Source of the DNA: Artocarpus heterophyllus
Lineage: Eukaryota; Streptophyta; Magnoliopsida; Rosales; Moraceae
Direction of reading: 5' to 3'
Length of the DNA: 64,000 bases
Assembly (NCBI GenBank): GCA_025403435.1
Contig: CM046340.1
Location: forward strand, 15,072,091 to 15,136,090
Shown here piece by piece: positions 10,275-23,040 of the stretch (position 1 is its first letter; the number at the start of each line of letters is the position of its first letter). A program made the position numbers and the translations under genes. The notes below the pieces were generated by a model. That model was not told the DNA's origin, ran no database searches, and worked only from the letters and a program-made list of their open reading frames with translations.

Positions 10275-12239
10275 TGTGACACCCGTTATTCTCCTAACGG
10301 GTATTGAGGTAATTAAATTAATTTTTAATGTATAAAAAAAAAATTGCTTCATTTAAATTTATTTTATAATATTTATGTTTATCTATTTTTAAATTTTTTA
10401 AAATTCTCCTATATTTATTTAGTATGATTACTAAAAAGCCTTAGAACTTCTAATAAATCTCAAAAATGTCATATTGGCATTATGTGTGTTAAAGTCTTTA
10501 GATGAGACATAAGGATATCTTTTCCAACTACTCTTGACCCTCATTTTCTTTATTTCCTCCGTGACATGCTTCAACATGTCTCCTCTATAATTGTTTCTAT
10601 CACTTCTCTTCAAAGACTTCATCTTTTCTTCCTTTCTCTTCCACGGTTCCCACACTCTTCTTCTCATTTCTTTGCTGAAGCAAAATACTTAGAGAACTTC
10701 TTCAAGGCAGCCATAAAAATCAGCCACCATCACCTCCATTTGAGCAAGAATTTCAGTCATACCGAAGTAAAGGAACCTGTTTTGAAACCATTTCAAGCTT
10801 CCAACTAACCATAATCCGAGGTTAGAATCTTATGAACAAATTTAGTCTTTCATTTATAAATTTTCTTTTATACTAAAGGATTATTCAAATTTGCGTTCTT
10901 AAACCTAAGTATATGTTTGTTGCTATTTTGGAGCATATGTATGAAGTCTAAGTGTATATGCCCTAGACAGAAAATTTATATTGTTAAACTTTATAATACC
11001 TCTATGGGCAGTGGTTATTTCTTGAAATTCTAAGATTAAATTAAAATAAATTTTATGAATGTAGTTGTATGTTGTGCTTTAGTTTTAATTGTCCTTATGC
11101 ACGCCTTAGGATCAAGGGAGTATGGAGCTAACGTTAATTGATTCCAGGATTAAGAGACTGTTGATAAGCTTAAAAGGTAGGGATTCTATTACTCATCTTT
11201 TGTAAGGTTTTTATAGAATTAAAATTGATTGTTTTGCCGCAATATATATATCTATGTTGAACTGATATTATATGAGTATCACATATGAAACTATGACATG
11301 GACTCGTCTTGTATTGTACGGCGAGGAACATAATGAATTGACACATGTTATAAATTGAGAAGCATGGTTAGGAAAATTAACTCTATTAATAATGATTTAA
11401 TATAGAGAAATTGTGAGACATGAAAAGGGCGACGGTTACGTCCTTGGGCATGAATACCCAAAAAGGTAAAATAGGGGGAAGGTGATGACGCTTCCTTGGG
11501 TTGAAAGTCCCAGAACACACTGTACAGGAATTGATTTGGTGAGGACTCGGGGCTTGATGTCCCCTCACCGGAACACCCTTGGAATGTTTATAGGGTGATC
11601 AAGTGCGCCCATTTGGGTCTTGATGAGTTGAGTGATACTCAATTTAACATGGATACCTAGGAACAATGATGATTGATAATATTTATATAAATGTGTAATT
11701 ATGACACTTGGTAATGATTAACTACGGTATCCATAAGATGTGATCATAATAAACCTCATAATCTGGAATATGATGTAACTTACTAACCATGCAGATTTTA
11801 ATGTGGTAATGATAGAGGTGAGTAATGGCTTTCTCTACTGAGCATAGTGTTGCTCATTCCCTTATGTTTATATCTTTTCAGGACTCACTAAGTGTGAGGT
11901 GGCTACGAGAAATATAGTTGAGGAAGTGATGTAACTATATTACATTGGGACTGCTTCAATCGTTGAGAATGTTCTTCATGATAATGTAAGCATCAATTGT
12001 TACTTTCTGTGACTGTATTACAATGTGTTGAGGGTTAAAATGATGATGACAACAGTTTATATTATTAAATTTAAGGTGCTACATTAAAACTGTGGTTTAT
12101 TTGTCGTTTATATTTTTATTTTTGAGTTGAGAGTTTTCATTTAAGTCCCGGGTAAATTTTATTTTTAAGGTTTTACTTTTATTATTTATTTTTATTTTAT
12201 CTCATTAAAAACTGTTAACCCCCATATAGGGGCGTTACA
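10275..12239 (+). repeat. 3' LTR of element A
   Basis: 1965 bp, same length as the 5' LTR and, by eye, identical apart from one C/T difference. It ends GGGGCGTTACA and is followed at once by the second GAAAA target duplication (12240-12244). Confidence 0.95.
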
Positions 12240-12244
12240 GAAAA

Positions 12245-14687
12245 CCTTTGATCTTAATGGCGGAGGATGGTGGTACAACACATTCTTCATGATAACACAT
12301 ACTACTTTGACACACATATTTCACACATTCTTTCTATTATTTTTTCAATTACCATGAAACTTTTATTCTTTATGATAACGTTTATATTCTTATATGTAAC
12401 TTTCTATCAATTACATTGTAGTAATGAAGACGTTATTTATGATAATTAATATCTTTATTTGTTGGTGGTGGTTTGCGTCGCTTTATATACGAGAGTTCTA
12501 AAAAATTCAGCTTTTTAAAAAATTGTTTTCCTTTTTGCGTTGGTAATTTCTTTTTCTTTTCTTTTTTTAATTCAATTGTTTCTATTTTTTATGTTGACTT
12601 TTAAAAAAACAAATGTGTTATTTATTCTAATAATAAGGCATTTTACTTTCATATTTAAGAAGGAAAAAAAATAAAAATTGAATGTTTTGTGTTGATTCCT
12701 ATTGTTATATTCCTATTTTAAACATTTATTTTATTTTGTTTGTTTGTTTTATTACTCAAGGTTACAATAGTCTTTATAGGCATGGTCGTTCACATTTTTG
12801 TAATCAAAGCAATTAATAGACATTTTTAGACTCAAATTGTTTTATTTAGACAATTAAGGAAATGACCTATTTTTTGTGAATTTACCTTAATCTGAGTAAA
12901 CAACGGACTCCCATCTATTTATTGTGATTTTTGTTTTGTCAATGAACGTGACTAATTTTAATTGATAAAAAATGTGATAAGTTAGAGATAAATATGATAG
13001 CAGATGAGAACATTACTTCATATATATGAATTTCACTACTTCATTTAGAAGAGTAATATTTTCTATAAACATTAATTTGGTACACAATGAGATTTCAAAC
13101 TCATTTGATACGAGATATGATATAATTCCTCTTTATATCTATTAAAGAGGGAAGCATGCTGCTTATTTTTGTATTTCAATCAGGGTCGTATTAGACATTT
13201 TACTGAGATTTACTTTTATCTAGACTGAAAGTCCATTCTTTTTTTTAGCACTTTGAAAAAAACATTGGCTTGTAAAGCGGAATAAAATTAGACAAAAAGA
13301 GGTTATTTGTTAACAAAAAAAAAAATTGAGGAATATAGTGACACATTTTGAAAGCCGCGACAGCAAACATAAGTAATATAGACTAGGCGAAAAATATAAA
13401 AATATTCCACAAAAACCTGTCAAAAAATCAATAGAGTTGGATGGAATGCACAAACTTGCTAACGGAACGACGTTTGAGAAGATTAAGTGATATATTTTAA
13501 AAGTCAGCAGGGAAGTGACATAAGTAATATAGTTCGAGGGACAAATGTTGAAATAATTTTAGTTATAAATACGAGTAAGTTTAAATTGTTATTTAAAGCT
13601 TCCTTTATCATTTATGTATATAATTTAAGAGTCTACTTTTGATTCTATAGTAGTGCAAATTAAAGTTAATAGTTATATTAAATTTAATTATGAGCATAAT
13701 TGAATCAAGAAATATTCTTGGAGTTTAATTCTTATAAGTCCATATGGTCCATTACTAGCTCCAAAATGCTCTAAGATAAATTGATGGAATATTTTTGGAC
13801 TGTTTTCACTCTTTTGAGATTGTGTAGAATTTGCCCGATGCCTCTCTGTGCCAGATTGGCTCATATTTTTATAAAATATTGATATATTTATGTGACAATG
13901 TATATATCAATTGCACCTAAAACATTTACTAATACTTGTTGAGGTTAATGTCGTGTAATAATTGTTTATTTTAATTGATAAAAAAGTAATTGCGAAGTAT
14001 GAAGGAATATTTATTTTAATGTTTTAGACAAATATGAATAAATTTTAAATTCAAATTACATATTTGGTATTTTTTATTTTTGACTATGATTAGAGAAAAT
14101 TGAACACATTAATTAGATCATGTTGTAGTCCTTCCAAGGTGTGGATAGAAAGTGGTTTGGGAATTAAGCTCAAATTCCAACTAATTATCTCATGTCTTAA
14201 AAAATCGCTTGGCCTAGCATAAAATTAAAAAAAAACTCTTGTGCACATGATCTTTGCTTGTCTAGTATCGTCTTTTTTTTTTTTCTTTTTTTTTTTTTAT
14301 AGTTGCATTGAGAGAAAGATTAATTTGGGATAATAAATAAAGGGTAAGGTTTTGAAATGTTTTAAAAGTCATGGATTGGAATTTAATTTGACCGTTCAAA
14401 AAATACATATAATTTTGCATGAACGGCAATTAGTTCTTATGATAAGTACGAAAAAAAAAAATCTTTTTGCCCCTATCAATTCATTTACTGTTAAGGTTTA
14501 AAAAATTAAAATGGTACACAATTGAGAAGATTTTTTTCCCCTTGGATTTAAATGGAAAGATCACATATTTAAGTTAGACATTGGTTTGACCATTTGGATG
14601 ATGAAACCCTTCGGTATTTGTTGTCATCCACTTGCTAACCTTCTAGTTTGAGTGTAATTCTCCTTCTTCCATAGTAGTAGGGTTTGT
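12245..14687. other. AT-rich intergenic DNA, nothing recognised
   Basis: This continues the sequence interrupted at 4047. It has long poly-A/T runs (for example T tracts near 14273-14300), no frame with a recognisable product, no RNA gene and no clear transposon termini. Confidence 0.6.
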
Positions 14688-15030
14688 TCGGCATGATTTC
14701 TATTTGTACTTTTAGTCAGTAAAAGAACAGAAATAAAAGCTATAGTTTTTTAGTAAGTATTTGAAACTATTTTTTAAAGAACTTTTATGGATTAAAATAA
14801 TAAACAAAAATGATATATTTAAGCAAATAATGTATTATTAACACTTTAGTATAAGTTTTAAAGTCTTTTTTAGAAGTGCTTTTTAAAAAAGCCACATTTT
14901 GTAGCTTTGATAGGAAGTACTTATAGAGAGCAAAAGCACTCCTACTGAATTATCCAAACATTTTTAAAAACAAACTTTTGGACTCAAAAAATCAAAAACA
15001 GCTTTTAAAAAGCCTTCCCAAACAGGCTTA
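14688..15030. mobile_element. MITE-like element with imperfect terminal inverted repeats
   Basis: The left end GGGTTTGTTCGGC and right end (reverse complement) AAGCCTGTTTGGGAAGGC resemble the GGGxxTGTTTGGC ends of many plant hAT/Harbinger MITEs. The interior is AT-rich and non-coding. The target duplication is not clear, so the boundaries are approximate. Confidence 0.45.
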
Positions 15031-15164
15031 TAATACCGTAACACAATCAATAGATGTGCAACAAACTGTCATCCACTTGCTAATCTTGGGTTGATGAGGA
15101 GCAAAAGAATAGATGATGGCGTGTCCGCTCAAATCACCGTCAAAAATCTGAAAAACTTCTATGA

Positions 15165-17142
15165 TCACTCCACAAGGGACCCTCTCTCAAAATCCACCAT
15201 AAGTTTGTTCAGTTTCTTGTTGCTGATCCTTTGTTGGATGATCCTCTTATCCTGCTCATAGCTGTTAAGCACAAACCATATGATTAATGCTAGTTTTCTT
15301 GCTGGTTATTATTAGTAATAGCTTAATATATTGAACAATAAAAGTCATATCTAAGTCATGTCTAATTGTATCTCAACATTTACTAGACAAATTAGATGAG
15401 ATGACCCATTTTAGCTGTTTCTTTTAATAAATATTGTGACTTTTTTCTTTAAGAAAATGACAAATATTATTAAGGTTGATTAAACATTGATTGATATTTG
15501 TCACTTAGTTATTAACTATCCATTCAATCGATCAATCAATGATTAACATTTTTTAAAAAATAACTATTTTTTTAATTTAACAAAGCTTGAGACATTTATT
15601 AAAAAAATGCTTTTGAAAAAGACTATTTTTCGATTCAAAAAAAAAAAAAGAAGACCATTATCCCACTAGCAAATGAATTTCTATTTACCAATTGAAAGAT
15701 GGTTGTAAAAAAAATTTGGGATACGATAGCAAAAATAAAATTTCAACAATCTAATTTTCAAAAAAACTACATGAAAATAGAGAATAGTTTGGCATTTTAA
15801 TGAAAAAGAAATGGAAAATAGAGATATATTTTCAAAGTTAAAAAAATTCTAGCAACCTTTGAGGGTGTGGAGTACTTGACGGGGTCAACTTGCGGGCAAG
15901 CTGAAGGGCATCTTCGGACTGATTGATGACATGGTTGAAGCACAAATATCGACCGTAGGATGAGACATCTTCTAACACGCAGATGTGGGCATCCACCAAG
16001 AAATCTAAATCGACGGTCACGAATAATCCGTCCTCGTACATCTCAGCCGCTCCTTTCAAGTAAGGGTTACTAATGGACAATTGGGGGCCCATTAACAAGC
16101 CAGCGTTGATTGACACCATAGTCACGCCTCGGTCCATTGCCAAGGCCCACGCTGTCTTCTCCGCTAGGGTCTTCGATAGCCCATGCCACAACTGTCCATG
16201 ACCATAAGAGTTAAAGATACCATCTTTAAAACTTATTATTATTTTTTTTATAAATGCTATTTATATTTATTTGTGGTATAACTTAAAATGTATTATAAAT
16301 AATAGTATAAAATAACTTTTTAAAATAAAGCATTAATAAATACAACTTTTAAAAGTACAATATAACATGTAATTTTCTCAAGAGTTAATTAAGTCTAGAG
16401 TACCTATGTTGAAGACTTGTTATCCACTTACTTCACTTCCTCGTATAAGTTTGAAACACAACACTTTTGAACAGCAAAATATCAATTTTACTTTTACCAT
16501 AACAATCCACACCCCCAAAAGTCAAAATTAATTATGTCGTTATGTACTTTAAAAGTCCCAAAATTTAAAATTAATTATGCTGTTATGTATTTCAAAGTTA
16601 TACTCGTTTATTTTTGTTCTCAGAATTTTTGAAATACTTTTTCATATTTTTCAAGGTAAAAATTTTTAAAACATTCTCAACATAATTTTTTTAAAAAAAT
16701 TATTTTTTAAAATAAAAACATTTTTATCTATTTAAAAAATAATAATAAACAGCCCTGTTTTTCAAATTTCATCACCGAAGTGGCAAAAATAAAAAACAGG
16801 ACCACGGAAGCTGCAAGTGTTTTGGTGTGCTACCTTGAATTTACGACAAAGATTCTTGTCGCTCCAATGTCTTTCATCCAAATCAGATGAATCAGAAGTG
16901 CGATCTTCCCTCCAAACGACGGCTGTGATCGAGGAAGTGAAAACTACTTTGTCGATTGTGTCTGTCTGAGCACAAGCTTCAAGCACATTATGTGCTGCTC
17001 TTACCTCCACCTCTGTCATGTATTCCTATACATCACAGTTTATGAAAAATCATTACACTGACTGTATTTTCTTTAATTACTTACTTCAATAGCAGTTAGA
17101 ATATTATTATTTTAAATGTCAACTTCATATTCTCTCTCTACA

Positions 17143-17173
<31 letters not shown>

Positions 17174-18338
17174 TTTGTTAAATTCATGAATCTCTAAAAT
17201 CTTTAGGTAAATTTATTGAATAATAAATCTTCTTTCTGTTCCCTAGGATAATTAACGTCCTAGAATAATTAAGTTGCTTTTCCGAGTAGGCAGTAACAGC
17301 AATTTTTTTAAATATTCATCAACTATAGTAGAACTTTAGAATTAAAATATATTTTTCTAGAGCTTCTTTCAACCACAAAAGAGAATATAAACTAGGGGCC
17401 TCCGCAAGTCCAGCTCCACAGAAATAGTGGTGGACACCTTGAGTGTAAAAGCTTGCTATATAGACAGTTTAGAAGAGCCGTTTTAACTATAAGTTATAAC
17501 TATGAATGGTATAAATCTTTTATAATTTACAGTAAAGAGCTATAATATAAAGCTTTAACATGCTACAGTATAAAGCTCTCACATGTTACAGTTCTCAAAC
17601 CAAAACTGTTGGTTTCAACGATTCTTCCAAACAGTTTGACAATTTTTAAACGAACATTTTCACTTCCACCCGCTTCTCAAATACTCCATTAAACTAAACC
17701 AATTTTGCATGGTCACTTATTGCCTTTCAAGTGTTTTACAAGCTTTTGGGGGTTAGTTTAAGGCTGCTCAAGCAAATTTTTTTCACCTCTGGATTTGAAC
17801 TAGAGATGTCTTGTTTGTTCATCCTTTTCTTACTAATTGAGCTAACACCAGTTGCCCTCAAACAAATTCATGGTTAGTGATTGTCCGAAATGGTAATTTT
17901 GCTGAGTGCACGGACAAAAACAGGTTGTTTTACACTTTTACAGCTGGCAGTACAATACTCAAGTCTATGCGCGCCCAGTAGCAAAAAATAAAAGTTAAAA
18001 ATTAAAAAATTAAAAAAAAAAGTAAAAAAGGTCAATATTGGACTGAGTACTTACGCTTAAATTTTTGACCTTTTTTGTAATTGACTAGTGCTAATTACAA
18101 GCAAGTTGAAATTACATGACAAACAATTACCAAGTATCCAATAAATGAACAACAATTATACATTGCATTGATCAATATATATATATATATATATATTTGT
18201 TATATAATATATATTTATATCTACTTTTTTGTTGAATATATATTTATATCTACTTAATTACCTTGGTAACATTATACTTCATCAAAAACAGTTATACACC
18301 AAAATTGTCATATTTCAGCCCTCGTTAATACATGCATG

Positions 18339-18372
<34 letters not shown>

Positions 18373-19254
18373 TATATAAGCCCATTCCACATGCATGAAC
18401 TTTTTTTTTTCTACTTTTCTTCTTGTGATCATTATGCGCAAACTGGCTAGTTTGGCATAGCTAGTAGTAATAGTAAATATGTAAATGCAAGACCTATACA
18501 AGACCGCGTGTAATTAAACCGAAACCGTTGGTCATGAGTACAGTTGACAGCTAATATTTTGCATCTTTTTTTTATTTCGAGAATAGAGTTTGCAATTTTA
18601 ACTCATGTATATTTATGTTGCAAGCTGGAATCACAGTACAAATTTTTGCTTCCTTTTTTCTTATTTTCTTTTTCCATCGTAACATCAATAAAGGACCGAC
18701 ATTATTTTACCAATTTTAGTATTCAAAATAGTAAATAATCATATTGTCACGTCATTTCAAAGTTTTAAAATTTTTTTTTAACTCTAACTTGACTCTAAAT
18801 AGAAATTATGTTGGGAAAGTATTCTAATTCATGGTAAATTAGAAACAAAGTTAGATGGAGATAAGAAGGAAAAACAATGTTTACTTACATCATAAGTGGG
18901 TTGATCTTGGGGGGGCTCAAATGTGTAGAACAATCCTGAACAGCCTCTCAAAGCATCAATTATGCTCTGGTAATCAAATGGGTCCGATTGGAAAACCTTG
19001 AGGTTCTCATTCTCATCACAACAAATCCCATCAAAGTTCTTCAAATCATGATCATCACCTAAAACATATCATTAATATTATCATAAGAATAAGAATATTA
19101 GAGTTATAATAATAAATAATAAAGCAAAATTCAAAACATGGTTTTGGCCACTTTGAAGAACAGCATGAACTGTATAGCCCCTTTGGAGCAAACGCTCGAC
19201 GAGGCTTGACCCTAGTTCCCCTGAGGCGTCCATGACACAGACTGTTGGTGCCAT
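15165..19254 (-). CDS. Cinnamoyl-CoA reductase-like protein, SNL6 type, five exons
   Basis: Exons on the minus strand: 19254-19152, 19058-18889, 17025-16834, 16191-15857, 15261-15165. All introns are GT...AG and the phases fit, giving 897 bases or 298 aa from ATG at 19254 to TGA at 15165. The product is an extended short-chain dehydrogenase/reductase. The N-terminus carries a VCVMDASGELGSSL dinucleotide-binding segment. Exon 2 has the GLFYTFEPP region, exon 3 the VEVRAAHNVLEACA and VVFTSSITAVVW segments (NADP-binding core), and exon 4 LWHGLSKTLAEKTAWALAMD. The C-terminus ISNKKLNKLMVDF is typical of CCR-like/SNL6 proteins. At the catalytic YxxxK position I read HxxxK; to my knowledge this is usual in this subgroup, so classical lignin CCR activity is doubtful. 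Intron 2 (1.86 kb) and intron 3 carry MITE-like repeats. A GA repeat lies just upstream of the ATG. Confidence 0.9.
16210..16400. repeat. AT-rich dispersed repeat in intron 3 of the CCR-like gene
   Basis: This stretch (TTTATAAATGCTATTTATAT, GTGGTATAACTTAAAATGTA and so on, ending TAACATGTAATTTTCT) matches 23815-23990 with scattered changes. The shared order of motifs suggests two old copies of one small element. Ends are not defined. Confidence 0.45.
16600..16760. repeat. Repeat in intron 3, inverted copy at 19560-19695
   Basis: The reverse complement of this segment (TTTTTAAATAGATAAAAATG, CTCAACATAA, CAGAATTTTTGAAATAC) aligns with 19560-19695, beyond the 5' end of the gene. It is probably a pair of related MITEs in opposite orientation. 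Confidence 0.5.
17464..17636. mobile_element. MITE, TGTTTGGAAGAA family, copy in intron 2 of the CCR-like gene
   Basis: Left end ACAGTTTAGAAGAGCCGTTT and right end GGTTTCAACGATTCTTCCAA then ACAGT form imperfect terminal inverted repeats. The interior has short CTACAGTATAAAGCTC-type repeats. Related copies lie at 36679-36835, 37468-37632 and, truncated, 44440-44505. Confidence 0.6.
18175..18195. repeat. (TA)n microsatellite
   Basis: A run of about ten TA dinucleotides inside intron 2. A second CATA/TA microsatellite follows at about 18334-18378. Confidence 0.9.
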
Positions 19255-19282
19255 TTTAGAGAGAGAAAGTTTCTGCCTTGAG

Positions 19283-19305
19283 AGAGAGAGAGAGAGAGAG
19301 GGAGG
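19283..19305. repeat. (GA)n microsatellite in the 5' leader of the CCR-like gene
   Basis: A GAGAGA run followed by GGGAGGGGGG lies about 30-60 bases upstream of the ATG at 19254, read as a CT tract on the gene strand. Pyrimidine tracts of this kind are common in plant 5' leaders. Confidence 0.8.
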
Positions 19306-19559
19306 GGGGTTGTGAAGATGGTTGTGAATTGTGTGATGAGTTTTTTTAGTGAATATTTAAAGTGTTTGTTTGAGAAGACAAAGGTGAGAAAATTTAAAAA
19401 ATAAATAAAGAAATAAATAAAATATAACATAAGAGAGAGTAGTCATGTATAAATAAGGATAATATTGACGGGTCGATGGCATTCAAAGAGCGTGGGAAGT
19501 CGATATGGTTGGGAGATAGTAGTTGTTAGAAAGACGTCTCGAACTAAAAAGCATTGGAT

Positions 19560-19695
19560 CGTTTGGTATTATTTTTAAAATAGATAAAAATATTTTTATT
19601 TAAAAAAAATTTAAGAATTATATTGAGAGTGTCTTTAAAACTTTTACCTCAAAAAAAATATGAAAATATTTTCAAAAATTCTGAAAACAAAAACA
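19560..19695. repeat. Inverted partner of the intron 3 repeat
   Basis: Reads TTTGGTATTATTTTTAAAAT and onwards, and matches the reverse complement of 16600-16760. It lies about 300 bases upstream of the CCR-like start codon, so it could affect the promoter. Confidence 0.5.
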
Positions 19696-19699
19696 ACAA

Positions 19700-20064
19700 A
19701 AAAATAAACAAAAAATAAAATAAAATAAAATAAAGAAGAAGGCAATTTTGACGAGCGAGGTTGTTGACAATATTAATTGGAAAAAGGGTCGGGTGAGAAC
19801 GTGTAGCATTATTGCCACACAGCCGTCCAGATTGCAACTTCCTTTCTCGTTGCAGCTGGCCTTTGCTGCCAAACACACACATACAACAAATACATAGATA
19901 TATATATGTATATACATGTATTATGCTTTTGTTATTTACTTATTTATTTATTTATTTTCCTTCGTGGAGGTTTTGGTATTTTCTCGGATCTGGTTTTTTC
20001 ATGTTTTCCAATTGCACGTTTTATGATTTTGTCGAATCCTCGCATTCGAGCCCACATCTATGCA

Positions 20065-20099
<35 letters not shown>

Positions 20100-20554
20100 G
20101 CTTTGAATGATTACGCTTTTAAAAGGGGAATTAATATTTTAACAAAAATGACGTAATAAGAATTCAATCTTATTAATTATTATAAATTTTTGTGATCAAC
20201 CATTTATTTTGTTGTAACTGTTAATGTAATTAATTATTAAAACCACACCTATATGTAAGTGTATATATATAAAAATTGAAATACAGTAGTCAATTAATAG
20301 GGTGTTAGAAAAGAGTGATTAGAATCAATGGTAATTAGAACCAAGGTTAATTAAAAACTAACATATGAGAGCTTTATACAGTTGTAATTTTTTGCTTTTT
20401 ATTATAGTCGTTGTTGGTTAGAATTGAAAGCCAGACATTTTATTTTTGACAAGGGAGTATCCAAATTTGAAAATCTAGTCGATATAATTGAAGAAAATAA
20501 AATATGAACCAAATGGTTTATGTATACATATTTATTTTTTTAGAAACATAACGC

Positions 20555-20593
<39 letters not shown>

Positions 20594-21178
20594 AAGCATG
20601 TGAAAATTGAATAGACTCATTCGTTTATGTTGTTTTCCAAAACAAATAAGATTATATATATATATATATATATATATATTTCAATTAAAGCATGCAAAAT
20701 TGAATAGACTCATTTGTTACCTTGTTTTCTATAATTTGAATGTCAATTGAAGATTTTGTCCTTTTTCAAAGTAAAAAAAATTGTAAACCTTTGTATTTTA
20801 GGTGCAAATGACAATGTATCAACACCATGTGCCATTTTTGTTAGTCAAGGATGATAGCATACTTTGATGACCCTTAAAATAAATGTGTAATTATGGTGGG
20901 CACTTATGCTTCAATAAAATAACATAATTTTTCTAAACGTGCCATTGTGACTAAAAGACTTTTCTACATATCATGTCATGATCTTGACGAAAATATATTA
21001 ATTAACACACTCGTCCTAGTAACATCATCTTTGATTATTTAAATTTCTTCAGAATTGTTTAATAAATAAGTTTGATTTCGTACAGATCGACACTCTTCTA
21101 TAAACCCGAAAAATAAAGAACCAATTTTCTACGCTTAATTTGGTTACAAGCCACGTAATCAAATAAAAAAAGCAGAGA

Positions 21179-21215
<37 letters not shown>

Positions 21216-21523
21216 TAGGAGACAGAATATTTTGATAAACGAAGAAAATAGAATTGGAAGCAACAAAAGTGGATCAAATAAGTAAAAAGACAAAAAAAAA
21301 AAAAAATCGTAGCCTAGTATGGGGGAAATTGAACATTTAATGCAAACATATACTCAAGAACTGGAACTGGACATTATTCTTTAAAGGAAGAAGAGAAGAA
21401 TAAGAAGAAACAAAAATATCCCTCATACTCCACGGAACAGAAAATAGTACATTATACATGGAACAAAGCAAAGGATAGATATATAAAGCAAAAATGAAGA
21501 AATAAAAAAAAGTACAAAGGTAA
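19700..21523. other. AT-rich intergenic DNA with several (AT)n microsatellites
   Basis: Microsatellites lie at about 20075-20099, 20557-20589, 20653-20680 and 21181-21211. Their flanks at 20590 and 20690 are related (CATG-AAAATTGAATAGACTCAT). The small frames here are low-complexity and not genes. Confidence 0.65.
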
Positions 21524-21665
21524 GAATTATCATATGGGTTTAGTCTCATAGTAAAACATGACGGTAAACCACCAAGATATAATTTGGTGTTACGGAATTA
21601 TCATATGGGTTTAGTCTCATAGTAAAACATGACGGTAAACCACCAAGATATAATTTGGTGTTACG
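21524..21665. repeat. 71-bp perfect tandem duplication
   Basis: GAATTATCATATGGGTTTAG begins at 21524 and again at 21595. The two 71-base units appear identical through to GGTGTTACG at 21665, so the duplication is recent. Confidence 0.92.
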
Positions 21666-22734
21666 AACTCATTAGGTAAAATTTGCTTTTGAAAAGAGAA
21701 GGTGCTTAAGAGTTGTTTTACTCTTATTATTATTATTATGGTTAGATACCATTCCTTTCCTCCACGCTCTACAAGTGTCATCCACAGCTGCCCGTATCCT
21801 AGCTAGGTGACTTCACAAATCCTGCCTTCAATTGGATGTTAGCGGGATGTTATCATTTTGATACTCTATATTTTAGAGAAATATCATATTGTTATTTTAC
21901 AATTTGAAAAATATAAAAATAATACTCTATAGTTTTTAAAAATATAATTTTGGTACTCCAACTTTATATTTTTTGACATGAAATTTTATTTTTACCCTTT
22001 GATTAATGAATCTCGAATTAATTTTGTAAAACTACGATAGAAACTTAAAACAAAAGATTGAACAAAACTCATTAAAGAAAAGCATATATATAGACTTATA
22101 TATTGTTTTGTATTATTTGTATTTAATTTCTTTTATTGTTTTAACAAAATAATTTGGGATTATTTTGCATTTAAAAAGTTGATATAATTTAAAAATTTTA
22201 ATCGTTAAAAATATAAATTGAAAAATTGAAAAAAAAAACTGATTTTTTTAAAACAAATAATCTCTCAGGTTATATTGTGTCATTTATACTCAGAATCATA
22301 ATTCAAAGAGGTATTTTTGTTGATATTTTATAGATCGAAAGGAACAAATATTATATTTTGAAATTTAAAAAAAAACAAATGTTATGTTTTGAAGTTTAAC
22401 GGATATAGTATTACGAGGGTTATAATTGAGGCAAAATTTTTGAAATTAATATTTTTTAATTATAATCATTTTTATTTCAATGAAGCGTCAAATAATTTGA
22501 GTTGGATGGGGATGACTTTTGCTATTTTGCACACTCAAGAGGTTGACACATTTTTAGTACCAGCAATTTCAGACAATACATAATGATACGATACGAAAAT
22601 GACACGATAGAAATAGGTTTAGATTGCACGTATATTAATTGGGCCATAAATGGGTTGGCATAAATAACACGAAAATAAACATCCAGTAAATGTGTCAACA
22701 TGACACGGCATGATCCGCCCATTTATAGCACATT
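21666..22734. other. AT-rich intergenic DNA, nothing recognised
   Basis: No gene or RNA gene is seen. From about 22580 there is a run of degenerate ACGATACGA/GACACGA words, which recur inverted near 23400-23610 (see 23400). Confidence 0.55.
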
Positions 22735-23040
22735 TAAACTTAAATTAAAAAAAAATTATGATTTTTCAAGTTTAAGGATTTGAATCTTGCACCTAAGGGT
22801 GTATTATTGAGGTTTCCTCTACCACACTGACTGATCATGTAGTGTGAAATAAGAGCATTTAATTTATTTATTATGATTTTAACACTTTTGAAACTTAAAA
22901 TAAAAAATTTATGATTTTATAAATTTAAAGATTCAAACCTTGCACCTAAGGGTGTATTATTATGCTTGCGTCCACCACGCTTGATGAGCCTCTATTGTGA
23001 AATAATAGCTTGTATTTTATTTATTATGGTTCTGGTTTTA
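22735..23040. repeat. ~153-bp imperfect tandem duplication
   Basis: TTGCACCTAAGGGTGTATTA occurs with CACCTAAGG offset 153 bases (ACCTAAG at 22791 and 22944). Flanking motifs (CCACCACGCTTGATGAGCC versus CCACACTGACTGATCATG; GTGAAATAA) are also repeated. The units are clearly diverged, so this is an old duplication. Confidence 0.65.

Larger units (their letters stand above)
4048..12239 (+). mobile_element. Element A: complete non-autonomous LTR retrotransposon carrying two cargo genes
   Basis: An 8192-bp element with two 1965-bp LTRs (4048-6012, 10275-12239), a tRNA-iMet primer-binding site, a polypurine tract and a 5-bp target duplication. The 4.26 kb internal region has no gag, protease, RT, RNase H or integrase. 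It encodes a 173-aa Cys-rich protein and a LOG-family protein, both on the element's sense strand. By eye the two LTRs differ at only one base (C/T near 4181 versus 10397), so the insertion is very young. The size, long LTRs and lack of pol fit a LARD-type element moved in trans. Elements B and C are further copies, and chromovirus X shares its priming leader. Confidence 0.93.
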
